A stretch of 64,000 nucleotides of DNA. It comes from Nitrosomonas sp. Its GTDB lineage: Bacteria > Pseudomonadota > Gammaproteobacteria > Burkholderiales > Nitrosomonadaceae. A model generated the notes under the pieces. The model had not been told where the DNA came from, made no database searches, and saw only the letters and a list, made by a program, of their open reading frames with translations. Below, one piece after another: positions 52,896 through 63,723 of this stretch (positions are counted from its first letter, which is position 1; every line of letters starts with the position of its first letter). The position numbers were made by a program, and so were the translations under genes. The stretch covers positions 1 through 64,000 of the forward strand of contig NZ_JAHBZY010000010.1 in NCBI RefSeq assembly GCF_019635155.1, in the 5' to 3' direction.

Positions 52896-54056
52896 ATGAT
52901 ATATCAAGCTAACAGCCAGAAACCAAGAGTCATGAGTGATTTTGATCAAGCCCTGGTCTGGTCGGCGTTATTGCTGCTTAGTATCGGATTGGTAATGATC
53001 TACTCCGCTTCGATTGCGATTGCTGAGGCGCAATTTGGCGCTGATCGTGCAGGTCATTATTTATTGCGGCATAGCGCATATTTGGCGGTTGGTTTGTTGT
53101 TGGGGGTAATCGCTTTTCAGATACCCATGCAGGTATGGCAGAAATATGTAACTTATTTGCTGATGATCTGTTTGTTATTGCTAGTGTTGGTTCTCATTCC
53201 AGGCATCGGGCATGAAGTCAATGGCAGCCAGCGTTGGATTTCACTCTACGTTGTCAATATTCAGCCGTCCGAATATATGAAATTCTGCATGGTGCTGTAT
53301 GCGGCGGATTACGTCAATCGTAAGGTGATCGATCTCGATTCCTTCTTTAAAGGCTTTTTACCCATTACAGCGGTGCTGTCGGTTGTTGGCGCTTTGTTGC
53401 TGCTGGAGCCTGATTTCGGGGCATTTTTTGTCGTTACGGCGCTTGCCATGTCCATCCTGTTTCTTGGCGGTGTCAGTTTGAAAATCTTTATCGCGCTGAT
53501 CAGTATATTGGCGGTCGGTCTCTACGAATTAATTTTGAGCTCGCCGTATCGGTTGAATCGAGTGATTGCATTTATGGACCCGTGGGAGGATCCATACGGC
53601 AAAGGGTATCAATTAAGTCATGCATTGATTGCATTCGGTCGTGGTGAATGGCTTGGCGTAGGCCTGGGCGGCAGCGTCGAGAAATTATTCTATTTGCCGG
53701 AGGCGCATACGGATTTCTTACTATCGGTACTGGCCGAAGAGCTTGGTTTTGCGGGCGTGGTTACCGTGATCATTCTTTTTTTCTGGCTCATAACCCGCGC
53801 ATTTGTAATCGGACGTTTAGCGGCGAAGCTGGGGAATCCTTTTTCCGCACTGGTGGCGCAAGGGATCGGAATCTGGATCGGGCTGCAGGCATTGATCAAT
53901 ATGGGCGTCAATATGGGTGTCTTGCCTACTAAAGGTCTGACATTGCCGCTGTTGAGTTTCGGTGGCAGCAGTATTACGGCTATTTGCATCGCACTGGCAG
54001 TCCTGTTGCGGATCGACTGGGAAAATCGGCAACGCTTGCGGGGGCTTAACGTATGA
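52896..54056 (+). CDS. ftsW: Septal peptidoglycan polymerase FtsW
   Basis: A 386-residue SEDS-family glycosyltransferase with ten membrane helices. [11 protein letters not shown] ... IQPSEYMKF contains the conserved QPSE motif, and the large periplasmic loop ends with [23 protein letters not shown] and the catalytic-region [17 protein letters not shown]. It polymerises septal glycan together with FtsI. The start could also be Met at residue 13 (MSDFDQAL). Confidence 0.95.
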   Translation: MIYQANSQKPRVMSDFDQALVWSALLLLSIGLVMIYSASIAIAEAQFGADRAGHYLLRHSAYLAVGLLLGVIAFQIPMQVWQKYVTYLLMICLLLLVLVLIPGIGHEVNGSQRWISLYVVNIQPSEYMKFCMVLYAADYVNRKVIDLDSFFKGFLPITAVLSVVGALLLLEPDFGAFFVVTALAMSILFLGGVSLKIFIALISILAVGLYELILSSPYRLNRVIAFMDPWEDPYGKGYQLSHALIAFGRGEWLGVGLGGSVEKLFYLPEAHTDFLLSVLAEELGFAGVVTVIILFFWLITRAFVIGRLAAKLGNPFSALVAQGIGIWIGLQALINMGVNMGVLPTKGLTLPLLSFGGSSITAICIALAVLLRIDWENRQRLRGLNV

Positions 54057-55144
54057 GTGAGCGTACTATCCTGATCATGGCGGGCGGTACGGGCGGGCAT
54101 GTGTTTCCAGGCTTGGCGGTGGCTGATTATCTTCGGCAAGCCGGTTGGCGTGTGGTGTGGCTGGGAACTGAAGCGGGAATGGAATTAAAACTGGTGCCGC
54201 AAAGAGGGTATCAAACGGAAGTGATTAGTTTTTCAGGATTGCGTGGCAAGCGGTTGTTGACATGGGCGCTATTGCCATGGCGTTTGCTCAGGGCATTTTT
54301 GCAGAGTCTGCGCATCATCCGACGGGTTAAGCCCGATGTGGTTTTGGGAATGGGGGGTTATCCGGCATTTCCGGGGGGCATGATGTCGTCGCTACTGAAT
54401 AAACCGCTGGTCATTCATGAGCAAAATTCGATTCCCGGGTTAACCAACAAGATTTTGGCAAAGCTGGCGGAGAAGGTCTTTCTCGGATTTCCGGATGCAA
54501 TGCAGACCGGAACAGGAAAAACTGTGTGGTCGGGAAATCCGGTGCGAGCCGAGATCGCGCAAATAGATGAACCGGAAAAGCGCTATCAGGTAAGGCAAGG
54601 AAAGTTGCGCGTGCTGGTTGTAGGTGGCAGTTTGGGCGCGCAAGTTCTGAATGATACGGTTCCGCAAGCGCTTAATCTTATTCCGGAACATTTGCGTCCC
54701 GTTGTTGTGCATCAAACGGGCGCCATTCATTGGGAAGCGGTTAAGAAGCATTATGCCGATTCGCATCTGGAGGCCGAAGTTTTGGCGTTCATCGATGATA
54801 TGGCCAAACGTTACGCCATGTCGGATTTGGTTATATGCCGTGCCGGTGCATTAACGGTTGCCGAATTGAGTGTCGCCGGAATAGCCAGCATATTGGTGCC
54901 ATATCCGCATGCGGTTGATGATCACCAGACTGCGAACGCCCGGTTTCTTTCCAGCCGGGATGCTGCAGTGCTTCTGCCGCAATCGGAATTAAACGCACGG
55001 AAATTGGCGGATTTGTTGATGAGTATGACGCGGGAAAAATTGCTCGAAATGGCTAAGATCGCCCGAAGCCTGGCAAAACCGGAAGCCACTCAAATCGTCG
55101 CGCAAGCATGTATTGAATTAAGCGGAGTTCTTCATGAAGCATAA
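54053..55144 (+). CDS. murG: UDP-GlcNAc:lipid I GlcNAc transferase MurG
   Basis: A 363-residue peripheral membrane glycosyltransferase (GT-B) that makes lipid [24 protein letters not shown] is the first glycine-rich loop, [13 protein letters not shown] and [14 protein letters not shown] line the acceptor site, [16 protein letters not shown] is the third loop and [17 protein letters not shown] binds UDP-GlcNAc. It overlaps ftsW by four bases and murC by eleven. Confidence 0.96.
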   Translation: MSERTILIMAGGTGGHVFPGLAVADYLRQAGWRVVWLGTEAGMELKLVPQRGYQTEVISFSGLRGKRLLTWALLPWRLLRAFLQSLRIIRRVKPDVVLGMGGYPAFPGGMMSSLLNKPLVIHEQNSIPGLTNKILAKLAEKVFLGFPDAMQTGTGKTVWSGNPVRAEIAQIDEPEKRYQVRQGKLRVLVVGGSLGAQVLNDTVPQALNLIPEHLRPVVVHQTGAIHWEAVKKHYADSHLEAEVLAFIDDMAKRYAMSDLVICRAGALTVAELSVAGIASILVPYPHAVDDHQTANARFLSSRDAAVLLPQSELNARKLADLLMSMTREKLLEMAKIARSLAKPEATQIVAQACIELSGVLHEA

Positions 55145-56555
55145 AGTTAAACACATTCATTTTGTCGGAATTGCGGGTGCAGGCATGAGCGGCATTGCCG
55201 AAGTTTTTGTGAACCTGGGGTATCAAGTCAGCGGCTCGGATTTGGTCAGCAACCGGGTCACGCAGCGTTTATCGAAACTGGGTATCCGCGTGTATGGCGG
55301 TCACGCCGGTGATCAGATTGCAGGCGCGGATGTGGTGGTAACCTCGACGGCCGTGAAACCGGATAATCCGGAAGTGATTGCAGCGAAAAACAAGAATATT
55401 CCGGTAGTTCCGCGCGCCATGATGTTGGCCGAGTTGTTGCGGTTGCGCAGCGGAATCGCGGTTGCCGGCACGCATGGCAAAACCACGACGACCAGCCTGA
55501 TTGCCAGCATATTGGCGGCGGCTGATATGGATCCGACGTTTGTCATCGGAGGAAAACTAGAAGCCGCAGGATGTCACGCCAAGCTGGGGAGTGGCGAATT
55601 TATAGTGGTAGAAGCTGATGAATCGGATGCATCGTTTTTGTATTTGCAGCCGGTTCTGGCGGTTGTGACCAATATTGATGCGGATCACATGGAAACTTAT
55701 GGGCATGACTTCAATCGGCTTAAGCAAACCTTTGTGGATTTCATTCAGCATCTACCATTTTATGGGATGGCCGTGATTTGCGTGGATGATGCCAATATTC
55801 GCGAAGTGATGCCGGCAATTTCCAAACCGATTACGACTTACGGCTTATCCGAAACAGCGCAAGTTCGTGCAATCAACATCACGCATAACCATCATCAAAT
55901 GAAATTTACCGCTGTGATCGGTGTTAACGGATCGGCTCGTTACTTGGATATCACGCTTAATCTGCCCGGACTTCACAACATTCAAAATGCACTGGCTGCC
56001 ATCGCAGTTGCTAATGAAATCTGTGTGCCGGACGCGGCCATCGCCAGAGCGCTCGCGGAATTTAAGGGGGTGGAAAGGCGCTTTCAACAATTTGGAGAGA
56101 TTCGGCTATCCGCGCATAAAAGTTTTTCATTGATTGATGATTATGGCCATCATCCGGCAGAAATGGACGCAACCATGAAAGCGGCGCGCGGCGCATTTCC
56201 AGACAGGCGACTGGTTGTTGCTTTTCAGCCGCATCGCTACACACGCATGCGCGACGTGTTTGAAGATTTCACGCGGGTGTTGTCGCAAGCTGATCTTTTG
56301 TTGCTGACTGAGGTATATCCGGCGGGTGAAGAACCGATCATTGCTGCGGATAGCAAATCACTGGCGCGTGCTATCCGGGTGCAAGGCAAAGTGGAGCCGA
56401 TTTATATCGAAGAAATCGATGATTTGGCGAATGGCATTCTTAGCGTGGTGCAAGATGGCGATGTGGTATTGGTGATGGGAGCCGGATCGGTGGCCCGGGT
56501 GGCACCGTTGATAGCGCAAATGGGAAGTAAGTTGACGGTTGTTAATGGGCATTAG
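55134..56555 (+). CDS. murC: UDP-MurNAc:L-alanine ligase MurC
   Basis: A 473-residue ligase that adds the first stem residue. [28 protein letters not shown] is the N-terminal UDP-binding loop, [18 protein letters not shown] the ATP loop, [15 protein letters not shown] the metal site, and [18 protein letters not shown] and [16 protein letters not shown] lie in the C-terminal domain. Confidence 0.96.
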   Translation: MKHKVKHIHFVGIAGAGMSGIAEVFVNLGYQVSGSDLVSNRVTQRLSKLGIRVYGGHAGDQIAGADVVVTSTAVKPDNPEVIAAKNKNIPVVPRAMMLAELLRLRSGIAVAGTHGKTTTTSLIASILAAADMDPTFVIGGKLEAAGCHAKLGSGEFIVVEADESDASFLYLQPVLAVVTNIDADHMETYGHDFNRLKQTFVDFIQHLPFYGMAVICVDDANIREVMPAISKPITTYGLSETAQVRAINITHNHHQMKFTAVIGVNGSARYLDITLNLPGLHNIQNALAAIAVANEICVPDAAIARALAEFKGVERRFQQFGEIRLSAHKSFSLIDDYGHHPAEMDATMKAARGAFPDRRLVVAFQPHRYTRMRDVFEDFTRVLSQADLLLLTEVYPAGEEPIIAADSKSLARAIRVQGKVEPIYIEEIDDLANGILSVVQDGDVVLVMGAGSVARVAPLIAQMGSKLTVVNGH

Positions 56556-56574
56556 AACAGGAGCTTAATGGGAA

Positions 56575-57561
56575 ATGATCGCTTTGTTGCTCGACTCGAG
56601 ACCGGACATGGTAGCGATGGATCGAACTGCAGGTGAAGCAGGTGCAGTTCCATTGCGCGGCGAGATGCGTGTCAATGAACCGATGAGCCATCATGTGACT
56701 TGGCGTGCGGGCGGTATCGCCGATCGTTACTACATTCCGGCGGATTTGGATGATTTGGCCAATGCTCTTCGAGAGTTCTCGCAACAGACGATTTATGTCA
56801 TCGGTTTGGGAAGCAATTTACTGGTTAGAGACGGTGGTCTTCGCGGTATTGTGATTGCTTTGCATGCCCGCTTAAACGATCTGCAAGTGATTGAAAAAAA
56901 TGATTCCACCGGGCTGATTTATGCGGGCGCCGGGGTCGCTTGTGCAAAAGTGGCGCGGTTTTCAGCCAATCATGGTTTGGCGGGTGTTGAGTTTCTAGCC
57001 GGAATCCCTGGTACGGTTGGGGGCGCATTAGCGATGAATGCCGGATGTTTTGGATCGGAAACGTGGCGATTTGTAGAGCAAGTAAAAGTTATCAATCGAA
57101 ACGGACAAATCTTTATCCGCCAGCCAGAGGAATACGAGATTGAGTATCGCAGCGTAAAGCTACGGCAGAAGGCGGAAAAAGCGTCGGCAGAATGGTTTGC
57201 CGGGAGTTTCTTCAGGCTGTCCTCGAGTGATCATGCGCAATCCCGGCAAAAAATCAAGCAACTGCTATCGCAGCGCGTGACCAGCCAGCCATTGAATCAA
57301 CCCAATGCCGGTTCGGTATTTCGTAATCCGCCAGGAGATTTTGCCGCACGATTGATCGAGGTCTGCGGTTTAAAAGGATGCCAATTGGGAGACGCCATGG
57401 TATCGCCGAAGCATGCCAATTTTATTGTCAATATCGGTCATGCAACCGCAGCGGATATCGAAGCATTGATTATGATGGTTCAACGCAGGGTGAAAAAAGC
57501 AACGGCAATAGACTTGATTCCAGAGGTTAGAGTCATTGGGGAACCAAGGAGGTTGGCATAG
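56575..57561 (+). CDS. murB: UDP-N-acetylenolpyruvoylglucosamine reductase MurB
   Basis: A 328-residue FAD-dependent reductase that completes UDP-MurNAc. [21 protein letters not shown] is the FAD loop, [22 protein letters not shown] and YRSVKLRQ are conserved, the Ser proton donor lies in [15 protein letters not shown] (short-form signature), and [23 protein letters not shown] ends the fold. The first 25 residues ([20 protein letters not shown]) are an unconserved leader, so a later start is possible. One-base overlap with ddl. Confidence 0.94.
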   Translation: MIALLLDSRPDMVAMDRTAGEAGAVPLRGEMRVNEPMSHHVTWRAGGIADRYYIPADLDDLANALREFSQQTIYVIGLGSNLLVRDGGLRGIVIALHARLNDLQVIEKNDSTGLIYAGAGVACAKVARFSANHGLAGVEFLAGIPGTVGGALAMNAGCFGSETWRFVEQVKVINRNGQIFIRQPEEYEIEYRSVKLRQKAEKASAEWFAGSFFRLSSSDHAQSRQKIKQLLSQRVTSQPLNQPNAGSVFRNPPGDFAARLIEVCGLKGCQLGDAMVSPKHANFIVNIGHATAADIEALIMMVQRRVKKATAIDLIPEVRVIGEPRRLA

Positions 57562-58478
57562 TGACTGCCCATAACTTCGGTAAAGTTGCGGTTCTGTTAG
57601 GCGGCCGATCTGCGGAACGTGAGATATCGTTACAAAGCGGAGAAGCGGTGTTAGCTGCCTTGCGCCGAAGCGGGGTGGACGCTTATCCATTCGATCCGGC
57701 TGGTCAGGGATTGGAGATGTTGCAGCATCAAGGTTTCAATCGAGCTTTTATTACGCTGCACGGGCGTTTTGGGGAAGATGGAACCATTCAGGGCGCGCTT
57801 GAATGGATCGGATTGCCGTACACCGGTAGTGGTGTAATGGCGAGCGCTTTGGCAATGGATAAATGGCGTACTAAATTGATTTGGCAAGCCGCAGGTATTC
57901 TTTCCCCCCGATACGCCCTGCTACAGGCTGATAGCGATTTTGCTTCGGTTGCTGAGACATTGGGGTTGCCGCTTATCGTCAAGCCGGCATGCGAAGGATC
58001 GACCATTGGCCTGAGTAAAGTGCTCGACAGCAAGGATCTGGAAGCCGCTTATCGCTTGGCGGCGCAATATGATTCCCTGGTGCTTGCCGAGGAGTTTATT
58101 GTCGGACAGGAATTAACAGTGGCTGTTTTGGGAGATATGCCTTTGCCTATCGTAAGAATCGAGATAGCAGGCGATCTTTATGATTATGAAGCGAAGTATT
58201 TCTCAAACGAAACGAGATATTTTTGTCCCAGCGGCTTGCCGGAAGCGTTGGAAGAAAGCATTCAGCGGCAAGCATTACACGCTTATCGGGTTTTGGGTTG
58301 TCACGGTTGGGGCAGGGTTGATTTGATTTTAACGCAATCCGGGCAGTTTTACTTTCTCGAAGCAAATACGTCTCCCGGAATGACCAGTCATAGTTTGGTG
58401 CCTATGGCAGCCAGAGCCGCTGGAATTTCGTTTGAGGAATTGGTTGTGAAAATATTGGATCTGGCGCATGTGGAATAA
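57561..58478 (+). CDS. ddl: D-alanine-D-alanine ligase
   Basis: A 305-residue ATP-grasp enzyme that supplies D-Ala-D-Ala to MurF. It starts at [67 protein letters not shown] and [33 protein letters not shown] are all conserved. It is DdlB-like by location. It overlaps ftsQ by eleven bases. Confidence 0.95.
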   Translation: MTAHNFGKVAVLLGGRSAEREISLQSGEAVLAALRRSGVDAYPFDPAGQGLEMLQHQGFNRAFITLHGRFGEDGTIQGALEWIGLPYTGSGVMASALAMDKWRTKLIWQAAGILSPRYALLQADSDFASVAETLGLPLIVKPACEGSTIGLSKVLDSKDLEAAYRLAAQYDSLVLAEEFIVGQELTVAVLGDMPLPIVRIEIAGDLYDYEAKYFSNETRYFCPSGLPEALEESIQRQALHAYRVLGCHGWGRVDLILTQSGQFYFLEANTSPGMTSHSLVPMAARAAGISFEELVVKILDLAHVE

Positions 58479-59241
58479 TCCTTATGCATTGAATTTATTA
58501 TCGAAGCTATTGTGCGGTATGGTTGCGATAGCAGTGCTGTATGCCATCAGTTTGCAATTGATTAAGCCGCCCTTTTTTCCAATTAAGGAAATTAATATCA
58601 ATGTTGTTCGTGGTGAAGCAAGAAGCATGGCTTTACAGAATGTTACCAATGAACAAATTGCAAAGCTTGTGAGAAATGAGATTAATGGAAATTTTATTTC
58701 AGTAAATTTGGCCGCTGTGCGCGAAGCTTTTGTAAAATTACCATGGGTGCGGGAGGCCAAAATTACTAGAGAATGGCCGCATGGATTAAATGTGACGCTG
58801 GAAGAACACCGGGCGTTGGCATATTGGGGAAGCCAAGCATTGGTGAATACGTATGGTGAAGTGTTCCGGGTGAGTGCTGAAATTGATTTGCCGGTTTTTA
58901 CGGGTCCCAATGAAGCGAGTGCGCATGAGGTTACGCGGCAATACCAGCGCTTTAATCAAATTTTGGCGCCGTTGCAGCAGAAAATTTCCGAACTGAATCT
59001 CACATCGCGCTACGCTTGGCGAATTCAATTGGATACCGGAACAATCTTGGAACTTGGTCGGAATGAAACTGAGGAACGATTGGCTCGCTATGTTTCAGTA
59101 TTTAACCACAGCATCGCTTGGTTAAATCAACAAGAGCCATTGGCATACGTCGATTTGCGTTATCCGAACGGTTTTGCGATTCGTATGCCTGATACGACGC
59201 CACACGTGCCGCGTAAATCTGATGCGAGGAGAGAGACGTGA
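58468..59241 (+). CDS. ftsQ: Cell-division protein FtsQ
   Basis: A 257-residue bitopic protein: a short cytoplasmic tail, one helix (about residues 12-32), then the POTRA domain ([12 protein letters not shown] ... [42 protein letters not shown]) and the FtsQ beta domain ending in [13 protein letters not shown]. It links FtsL/FtsB to the Z-ring complex. Confidence 0.95.
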   Translation: MWNNPYALNLLSKLLCGMVAIAVLYAISLQLIKPPFFPIKEININVVRGEARSMALQNVTNEQIAKLVRNEINGNFISVNLAAVREAFVKLPWVREAKITREWPHGLNVTLEEHRALAYWGSQALVNTYGEVFRVSAEIDLPVFTGPNEASAHEVTRQYQRFNQILAPLQQKISELNLTSRYAWRIQLDTGTILELGRNETEERLARYVSVFNHSIAWLNQQEPLAYVDLRYPNGFAIRMPDTTPHVPRKSDARRET

Positions 59242-59261
59242 GACCAGGGAGATGGGACTAG

Positions 59262-60500
59262 ATGAGTAAGGCTAGAGAAAATAGAAATTTGATTGTTGGG
59301 TTGGATATCGGTACTTCAAAAATCGTTGCCATTGTCGCGGAAGTCATACCGGAAGGCGGTTTTGAGGTGATAGGTTTGGGTAGCCACCCGTCGCGCGGAT
59401 TAAAGAAGGGTGTTGTGGCCAATATTGAGACAACGGTAAACGCCATACAGCGAGCGTTGGAAGAAGCGGAGTTAATGGCGGATTGCAAGATTCAGGAGGT
59501 GTATACCGGAATTGCCGGCAGTCATATCCGGGGTTTTAACTCGAATGGCATGGTGCCCATTAAGGATAAGGAAGTTACGGAGAAAGACGTGGAGCGCGTC
59601 ATGGAAGCGGCAAAAGCAGTCAATATTCCCGCTGATCAGCAGATTCTGCACGTGCTAAATCAGGAATTCATTATCGATGGGCAGGAAGATGTGCGAGAAC
59701 CGGTGGGGATGAGTGGCATCCGGCTGGAGGTGAAAGTGCATATTGTCACCGGTGCCGTTTCCGCCGCGCAAAACATTGTTAAATGCGTCCATCGTTGCGG
59801 CTTGGAGGTGCGCGATCTGATTTTGCAGCCACTCGCGTCTGCGATGGCTGTGTTATCCGAAGATGAAAAGGATTTAGGCGTTTGTCTGGTGGATATTGGT
59901 GGTGGAACGACGGATATCGCGGTGTTTACGCATGGTGCCATCAGGCATACCGCGGTAATTCCGATCGCCGGTGATCAAATTACCAACGATATTGCGATGG
60001 CGTTACGTACGCCTACAAAAAGCGCTGAAGACATCAAATGCCGCTATGGTTGTGCGCTTAGAAGCCTTGCTGATACGCATGAGATGGTTGAGGTTCCGGA
60101 TGTCGGCAACAGAGGATCTCGACAGCTTTCAAAACAAACTTTAGCGGAAGTTATCGAACCTCGGGCGGAAGAGCTTTATTGCATGGTGCAAGCCGAATTA
60201 CGCCGCAGCGGGTTTGAAGAATTACTTTCGTCCGGAATAGTGATTACCGGTGGATCCGCCTCGTTGCGAGGTATGGTGGAGTTGGGTGAAGAGATTTTTC
60301 ATATGCCGGTGCGGTTAGGCCTGCCCAACTATCACGGCAACTTAAAGGAAGTGATCCACACGCCGCGTTATTCAACAGGGATTGGTTTGATTTTAGCGGG
60401 TATTGAGCAATTACAGCATCAACATGGCTCGAGATTACAAGGAAGTTCTGCGAAGCAGATTTTTTCCAGGATGAAAGGATGGTTCCAAAGAAATTTTTGA
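59262..60500 (+). CDS. ftsA: Cell-division protein FtsA
   Basis: A 412-residue actin-like ATPase that tethers FtsZ to the membrane. LIVGLDIGTSKIVAIVAEV is the phosphate-1 motif, the 1C domain is present (GSHIRGFNSNGMVPIKDKEVTEKDV), VCLVDIGGGTTDIAVF is phosphate-2, and VITGGSASLRGMVELGEEIF the adenosine motif. The C-terminal amphipathic membrane helix is visible (RMKGWFQRNF). It starts 20 bases after ftsQ. Confidence 0.96.
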   Translation: MSKARENRNLIVGLDIGTSKIVAIVAEVIPEGGFEVIGLGSHPSRGLKKGVVANIETTVNAIQRALEEAELMADCKIQEVYTGIAGSHIRGFNSNGMVPIKDKEVTEKDVERVMEAAKAVNIPADQQILHVLNQEFIIDGQEDVREPVGMSGIRLEVKVHIVTGAVSAAQNIVKCVHRCGLEVRDLILQPLASAMAVLSEDEKDLGVCLVDIGGGTTDIAVFTHGAIRHTAVIPIAGDQITNDIAMALRTPTKSAEDIKCRYGCALRSLADTHEMVEVPDVGNRGSRQLSKQTLAEVIEPRAEELYCMVQAELRRSGFEELLSSGIVITGGSASLRGMVELGEEIFHMPVRLGLPNYHGNLKEVIHTPRYSTGIGLILAGIEQLQHQHGSRLQGSSAKQIFSRMKGWFQRNF

Positions 60501-60577
60501 TGGAAACGTTACAGGTATCAACAGGTAATATTTGTAGTAAAGCGGCTTTAATTTCAATGTACTAAAGGAGAAACAAT

Positions 60578-61735
60578 ATGTTCGAAATCATGAATAACGA
60601 AACTCAAGAGGCGGTCATCAAAGTAATCGGCGTTGGTGGGTGCGGAAGCAATGCTGTGGATCATATGATTCAGAACGGCATGCAAGGCGTTGAGTTTATC
60701 AGCATGAATACTGATGCCCAAGCATTGAAAAGTAATAAAGCGCCGACAGTACTGCAATTAGGCACAGGTATTACGAAAGGACTAGGCGCAGGAGCCAATC
60801 CTGAAATTGGACGTGAAGCCGCGTTGGAGGATCGGGATCGCATTGCTGAATTGATTCAAGGCGCTGATATGCTGTTTATTACAGCCGGTATGGGAGGAGG
60901 CACAGGTACCGGGGCTGCGCCTGTTGTTGCGCAAGTGGCCAAGGAAATGGGTATATTGACCGTTGCCGTTGTCAGCAAGCCGTTTGCATTTGAAGGAAAA
61001 CGCTTGATAGCCGCTAAAGCGGGGATGGAAGCGTTGGCGCAGCATGTGGATTCATTGATCGTGATTCCAAACGATAAGCTGATGCTGGTATTAGGTAATG
61101 ATATTTCGATGCTTGATGCTTTCAAAGCGGCTAACGATGTGCTTTATGGAGCAGTTGCGGGCATTGCCGAAGTGATTAATTGTCCGGGCTTGGTGAATGT
61201 GGATTTTGCCGATGTTAAAACAGTTATGTCGGAAATGGGGATGGCAATGATGGGTTCTGCGATTGCAATGGGCGTAGATCGTGCTCGTGTGGCAGCGGAA
61301 CGTGCGGTTTCAAGCCCGTTGCTCGAAGATATTTCTTTGACTGGAGCGCGAGGAATATTAGTGAATATTACCGCGAGCCAATCACTTAAAATGCGCGAAG
61401 TTCATGAAGTTATGAACACGATTAAAGATCTGTCCGCCGAGGATGCAACGATTATTGTTGGCACAGTCATTGATGAAGACATGGCCGATAATCTGCGCGT
61501 AACATTGGTTGCTACCGGGCTTGGTAGCGTCGCTAACCAAGGTCAAGGGCAAAGCTCTCCATTGACGGTTGTCCATACTCGTACCGGAACCGATGACAGA
61601 GATTCAATTTTTTCTACAGAAGAACCTGCCGTCATGCGGACCGGTCGAAGGAATAATGCTACCGTAGCGGCCATGCGCCAATCCGGTGTCGATCCGATGG
61701 ATATTCCCGCTTTCTTAAGAAGGCAAGCCGATTAA
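60578..61735 (+). CDS. ftsZ: Cell-division GTPase FtsZ
   Basis: A 385-residue tubulin-like GTPase that forms the division ring. VIGVGGCGSNAVDHMI, ISMNTDAQAL, the GTP-binding MGGGTGTGAAPVVAQVAKE, and NVDFADVKTVMSEMGMAMMG are present, and the C-terminal peptide MDIPAFLRRQAD binds FtsA and ZipA. An AAAGGAG ribosome site precedes the ATG. lpxC, which follows ftsZ in many proteobacteria, is not found here. Confidence 0.97.
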   Translation: MFEIMNNETQEAVIKVIGVGGCGSNAVDHMIQNGMQGVEFISMNTDAQALKSNKAPTVLQLGTGITKGLGAGANPEIGREAALEDRDRIAELIQGADMLFITAGMGGGTGTGAAPVVAQVAKEMGILTVAVVSKPFAFEGKRLIAAKAGMEALAQHVDSLIVIPNDKLMLVLGNDISMLDAFKAANDVLYGAVAGIAEVINCPGLVNVDFADVKTVMSEMGMAMMGSAIAMGVDRARVAAERAVSSPLLEDISLTGARGILVNITASQSLKMREVHEVMNTIKDLSAEDATIIVGTVIDEDMADNLRVTLVATGLGSVANQGQGQSSPLTVVHTRTGTDDRDSIFSTEEPAVMRTGRRNNATVAAMRQSGVDPMDIPAFLRRQAD

Positions 61736-61968
61736 TTGGGTGAATAAAAAATTTATGATCCTACTGGATTTTTCTGGCAGAGTGGGTGCAGCATAGATCT
61801 ATATAGAATATAAAAAATATTAATATAAGTTGCTAAATTAATTTCCGTGGTATCCGATATCACCTCGACTTGCGCTCACGAAAAAATGCGTGCAAGTATT
61901 TTTTAACATGCAGAAACTGACGCGCGTAATTTCGTTCATCAGTATTTGTTTTTGATAAAGGAGATACC

Positions 61969-62259
61969 ATGAAGCAATTATTTATTTTTGTAACCCTGCT
62001 ATTTCTGTTTACCGGTACAGCATTCGCGGCAGTCGATCTTAATACGGCGACACAAGCGGAACTGGAAACCTTGCAAGGAATCGGTCCTGCTAAGGCAAAA
62101 GCGATTGTTGAATACCGTGAGAAAAATGGTGTTTTTACTTCGGTAGATGATTTGATCAAGGTTGTCGGTGTAGGACCTGGCATTATCAAACAAATACGCG
62201 ATGCGGTTACGGTTACAGCTACAACGGAACAAAGCGCAGAGACTCCTGAGAAGAAGTAG
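61969..62259 (+). CDS. ComEA-like helix-hairpin-helix protein
   Basis: A 96-residue protein with a signal peptide (about 20 residues, ending AFAA) and a ComEA-type DNA-binding domain: VDLNTATQAELETLQGIGPAKAKAIVEYRE with a second hairpin DLIKVVGVGPGIIKQIRDAV. Periplasmic or surface DNA binding in natural transformation is the family role; small one-domain versions are common in beta- and gammaproteobacteria and may act elsewhere. A GGAG ribosome site precedes the ATG. It ends just before a terminator. Confidence 0.93.
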   Translation: MKQLFIFVTLLFLFTGTAFAAVDLNTATQAELETLQGIGPAKAKAIVEYREKNGVFTSVDDLIKVVGVGPGIIKQIRDAVTVTATTEQSAETPEKK

Positions 62260-62281
62260 CGGTTTTGATATAATAAATCAG

Positions 62282-62316
62282 AACCCCCTCTGGCATCGTT
62301 CAGAGGGGGTTTTTTA
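62282..62316 (+). terminator. Rho-independent terminator after the comEA-like gene
   Basis: A perfect 11-bp stem, AACCCCCTCTG / CAGAGGGGGTT, loop GCATCGTT, followed by TTTT. It lies 23 bases after the stop and can end the dcw-distal transcript. Confidence 0.92.
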
Positions 62317-62386
62317 TTGGGGCAAAAAATGAAGCAATGCACAATCCGGGAAAGTTTCTTAAACATCAGTGATAGATCTGGCACCT

Positions 62387-63277
62387 ATGCATAAAACGAT
62401 TGAGTATTTTGTTGGGAATACCCCTTTAGTCAGGTTGAAGCAGCTTCCCGGAGCAACGAGCAATGTAGTGCTTGCTAAACTTGAAGGAAACAATCCCGCA
62501 GGGTCGGTAAAAGACCGTCCGGCATTGTCGATGATTTCCCATGCGCAGCAACGCGGGTTAATTCGACCGGGCGCAACCCTGATTGAAGCGACCAGTGGAA
62601 ATACCGGAATTGCACTGGCAATGGCTGCGGCGATGATGGGTTACCGAATGGTGCTCGTCATGCCGGAGAATCTCAGCATCGAAAGGCGGCAATCAATGAG
62701 CGCCTATGGCGCAAAGATCATTTTGACGCCTAGATCGGGAGGAATGGAACAAGCACGCGATCTGGCGGAAAAAATGCGCGACGAAGGACAGGGATTTATT
62801 CTCGATCAATTCGCCAACCCCGATAATCCATTGGCCCATTATCAAGGGACGGCCCCGGAAATTTGGCGGGATACGAATGGAACCATCACGCATTTTGTGA
62901 GCAGTATGGGGACGACCGGAACTATCATGGGATGCTCAAAGTTTTTCAAAGAGCAATCAAAACCAGTCAGAGTGATCGGCGTACAGCCGGAAGAAGGCGC
63001 GCAGATTCCAGGGATACGAAAATGGTCACCGGCCTATTTACCCAAAATTTTTGATGCATCACGCGTTGATGAAATGGTTTACGTATCGCAGCAAGAAGCG
63101 GAAGAGACGACACGCCGTTTAGCGAGAGAAGAAGGGATTTTTGCAGGCATATCATCGGGCGGGGCATTAGCTGCCGCGTTGCGCGTATCCGCACAAGTAG
63201 AGAATGCGGTGATTGTATTCATTGCTTGCGATCGTGGCGATCGCTATTTGTCGACCGGAGTTTTCGCATCGGAATGA
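62387..63277 (+). CDS. cysM: Cysteine synthase B (O-acetylserine sulfhydrylase)
   Basis: About 296 residues from ATG 62387 (MHKTIEYFVGNTPLVRLKQL); a GTG six codons earlier is also possible. A PLP enzyme that makes cysteine from O-acetylserine and sulphide or thiosulphate. PAGSVKDRPALSMI carries the PLP Lys, EATSGNTGIALAMAAAMMGY the substrate loop, and GTTGTIMGCSKF binds the phosphate. ERRQSMSAYGAKIILTP and FAGISSGGALAAALRV fit the CysM type. The stop overlaps an upstream candidate start for ybgC. Confidence 0.94.
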   Translation: MHKTIEYFVGNTPLVRLKQLPGATSNVVLAKLEGNNPAGSVKDRPALSMISHAQQRGLIRPGATLIEATSGNTGIALAMAAAMMGYRMVLVMPENLSIERRQSMSAYGAKIILTPRSGGMEQARDLAEKMRDEGQGFILDQFANPDNPLAHYQGTAPEIWRDTNGTITHFVSSMGTTGTIMGCSKFFKEQSKPVRVIGVQPEEGAQIPGIRKWSPAYLPKIFDASRVDEMVYVSQQEAEETTRRLAREEGIFAGISSGGALAAALRVSAQVENAVIVFIACDRGDRYLSTGVFASE

Positions 63278-63312
63278 AGCGGTCGGTTCAAAGTATCTAT
63301 GGATTGAGTGTG

Positions 63313-63723
63313 ATGTCCACGATAGATTTTTCATTTCCAGTTCGTGTCTATTATCAAGATACGGATGCGGGCGGGGTTGTTTACCATACCTGCTATCTGA
63401 ATTTTATGGAGCGTGCGCGTTATGAATGGCTGCGGGCGCTTGGGTTTAATGTGAATTCATTGGCCGCGGTTCACAAAACGTTGTTTATGGTGCGGTCGAT
63501 TGAAGTTGTGTATTTGAAACCGGCTGCGTTGGATGATTTGTTGAGTGTGACAGTGGCGGTTATCGAAATAGGTAGAAGTCGTATTACGTTATTGCAAGAA
63601 ATAACTTGCAATCATGTCAAGTTGGTGAGCGCCACAGTACAAGTGGTATGTGTCGGTGCAGAAACACTCAAACCTGTGAGCATTCCTGCACTATTACGTG
63701 AAAAAATTAGGAATTCCGCATGA
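63313..63723 (+). CDS. ybgC: Acyl-CoA thioesterase YbgC (Tol-Pal associated)
   Basis: About 136 residues from ATG 63313 (MSTIDFSFPVRVYYQDTDAGG); an ATG at 63274 that overlaps cysM is possible but gives an overlong N-terminus. A hot-dog thioesterase with the catalytic Asp in YYQDTDAGGVVYHTCYLNFMERAR. It is usually the first gene of the tol-pal cluster, and here tolQ overlaps its stop. It hydrolyses short acyl-CoA or acyl-ACP esters near the membrane. Confidence 0.93.
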   Translation: MSTIDFSFPVRVYYQDTDAGGVVYHTCYLNFMERARYEWLRALGFNVNSLAAVHKTLFMVRSIEVVYLKPAALDDLLSVTVAVIEIGRSRITLLQEITCNHVKLVSATVQVVCVGAETLKPVSIPALLREKIRNSA

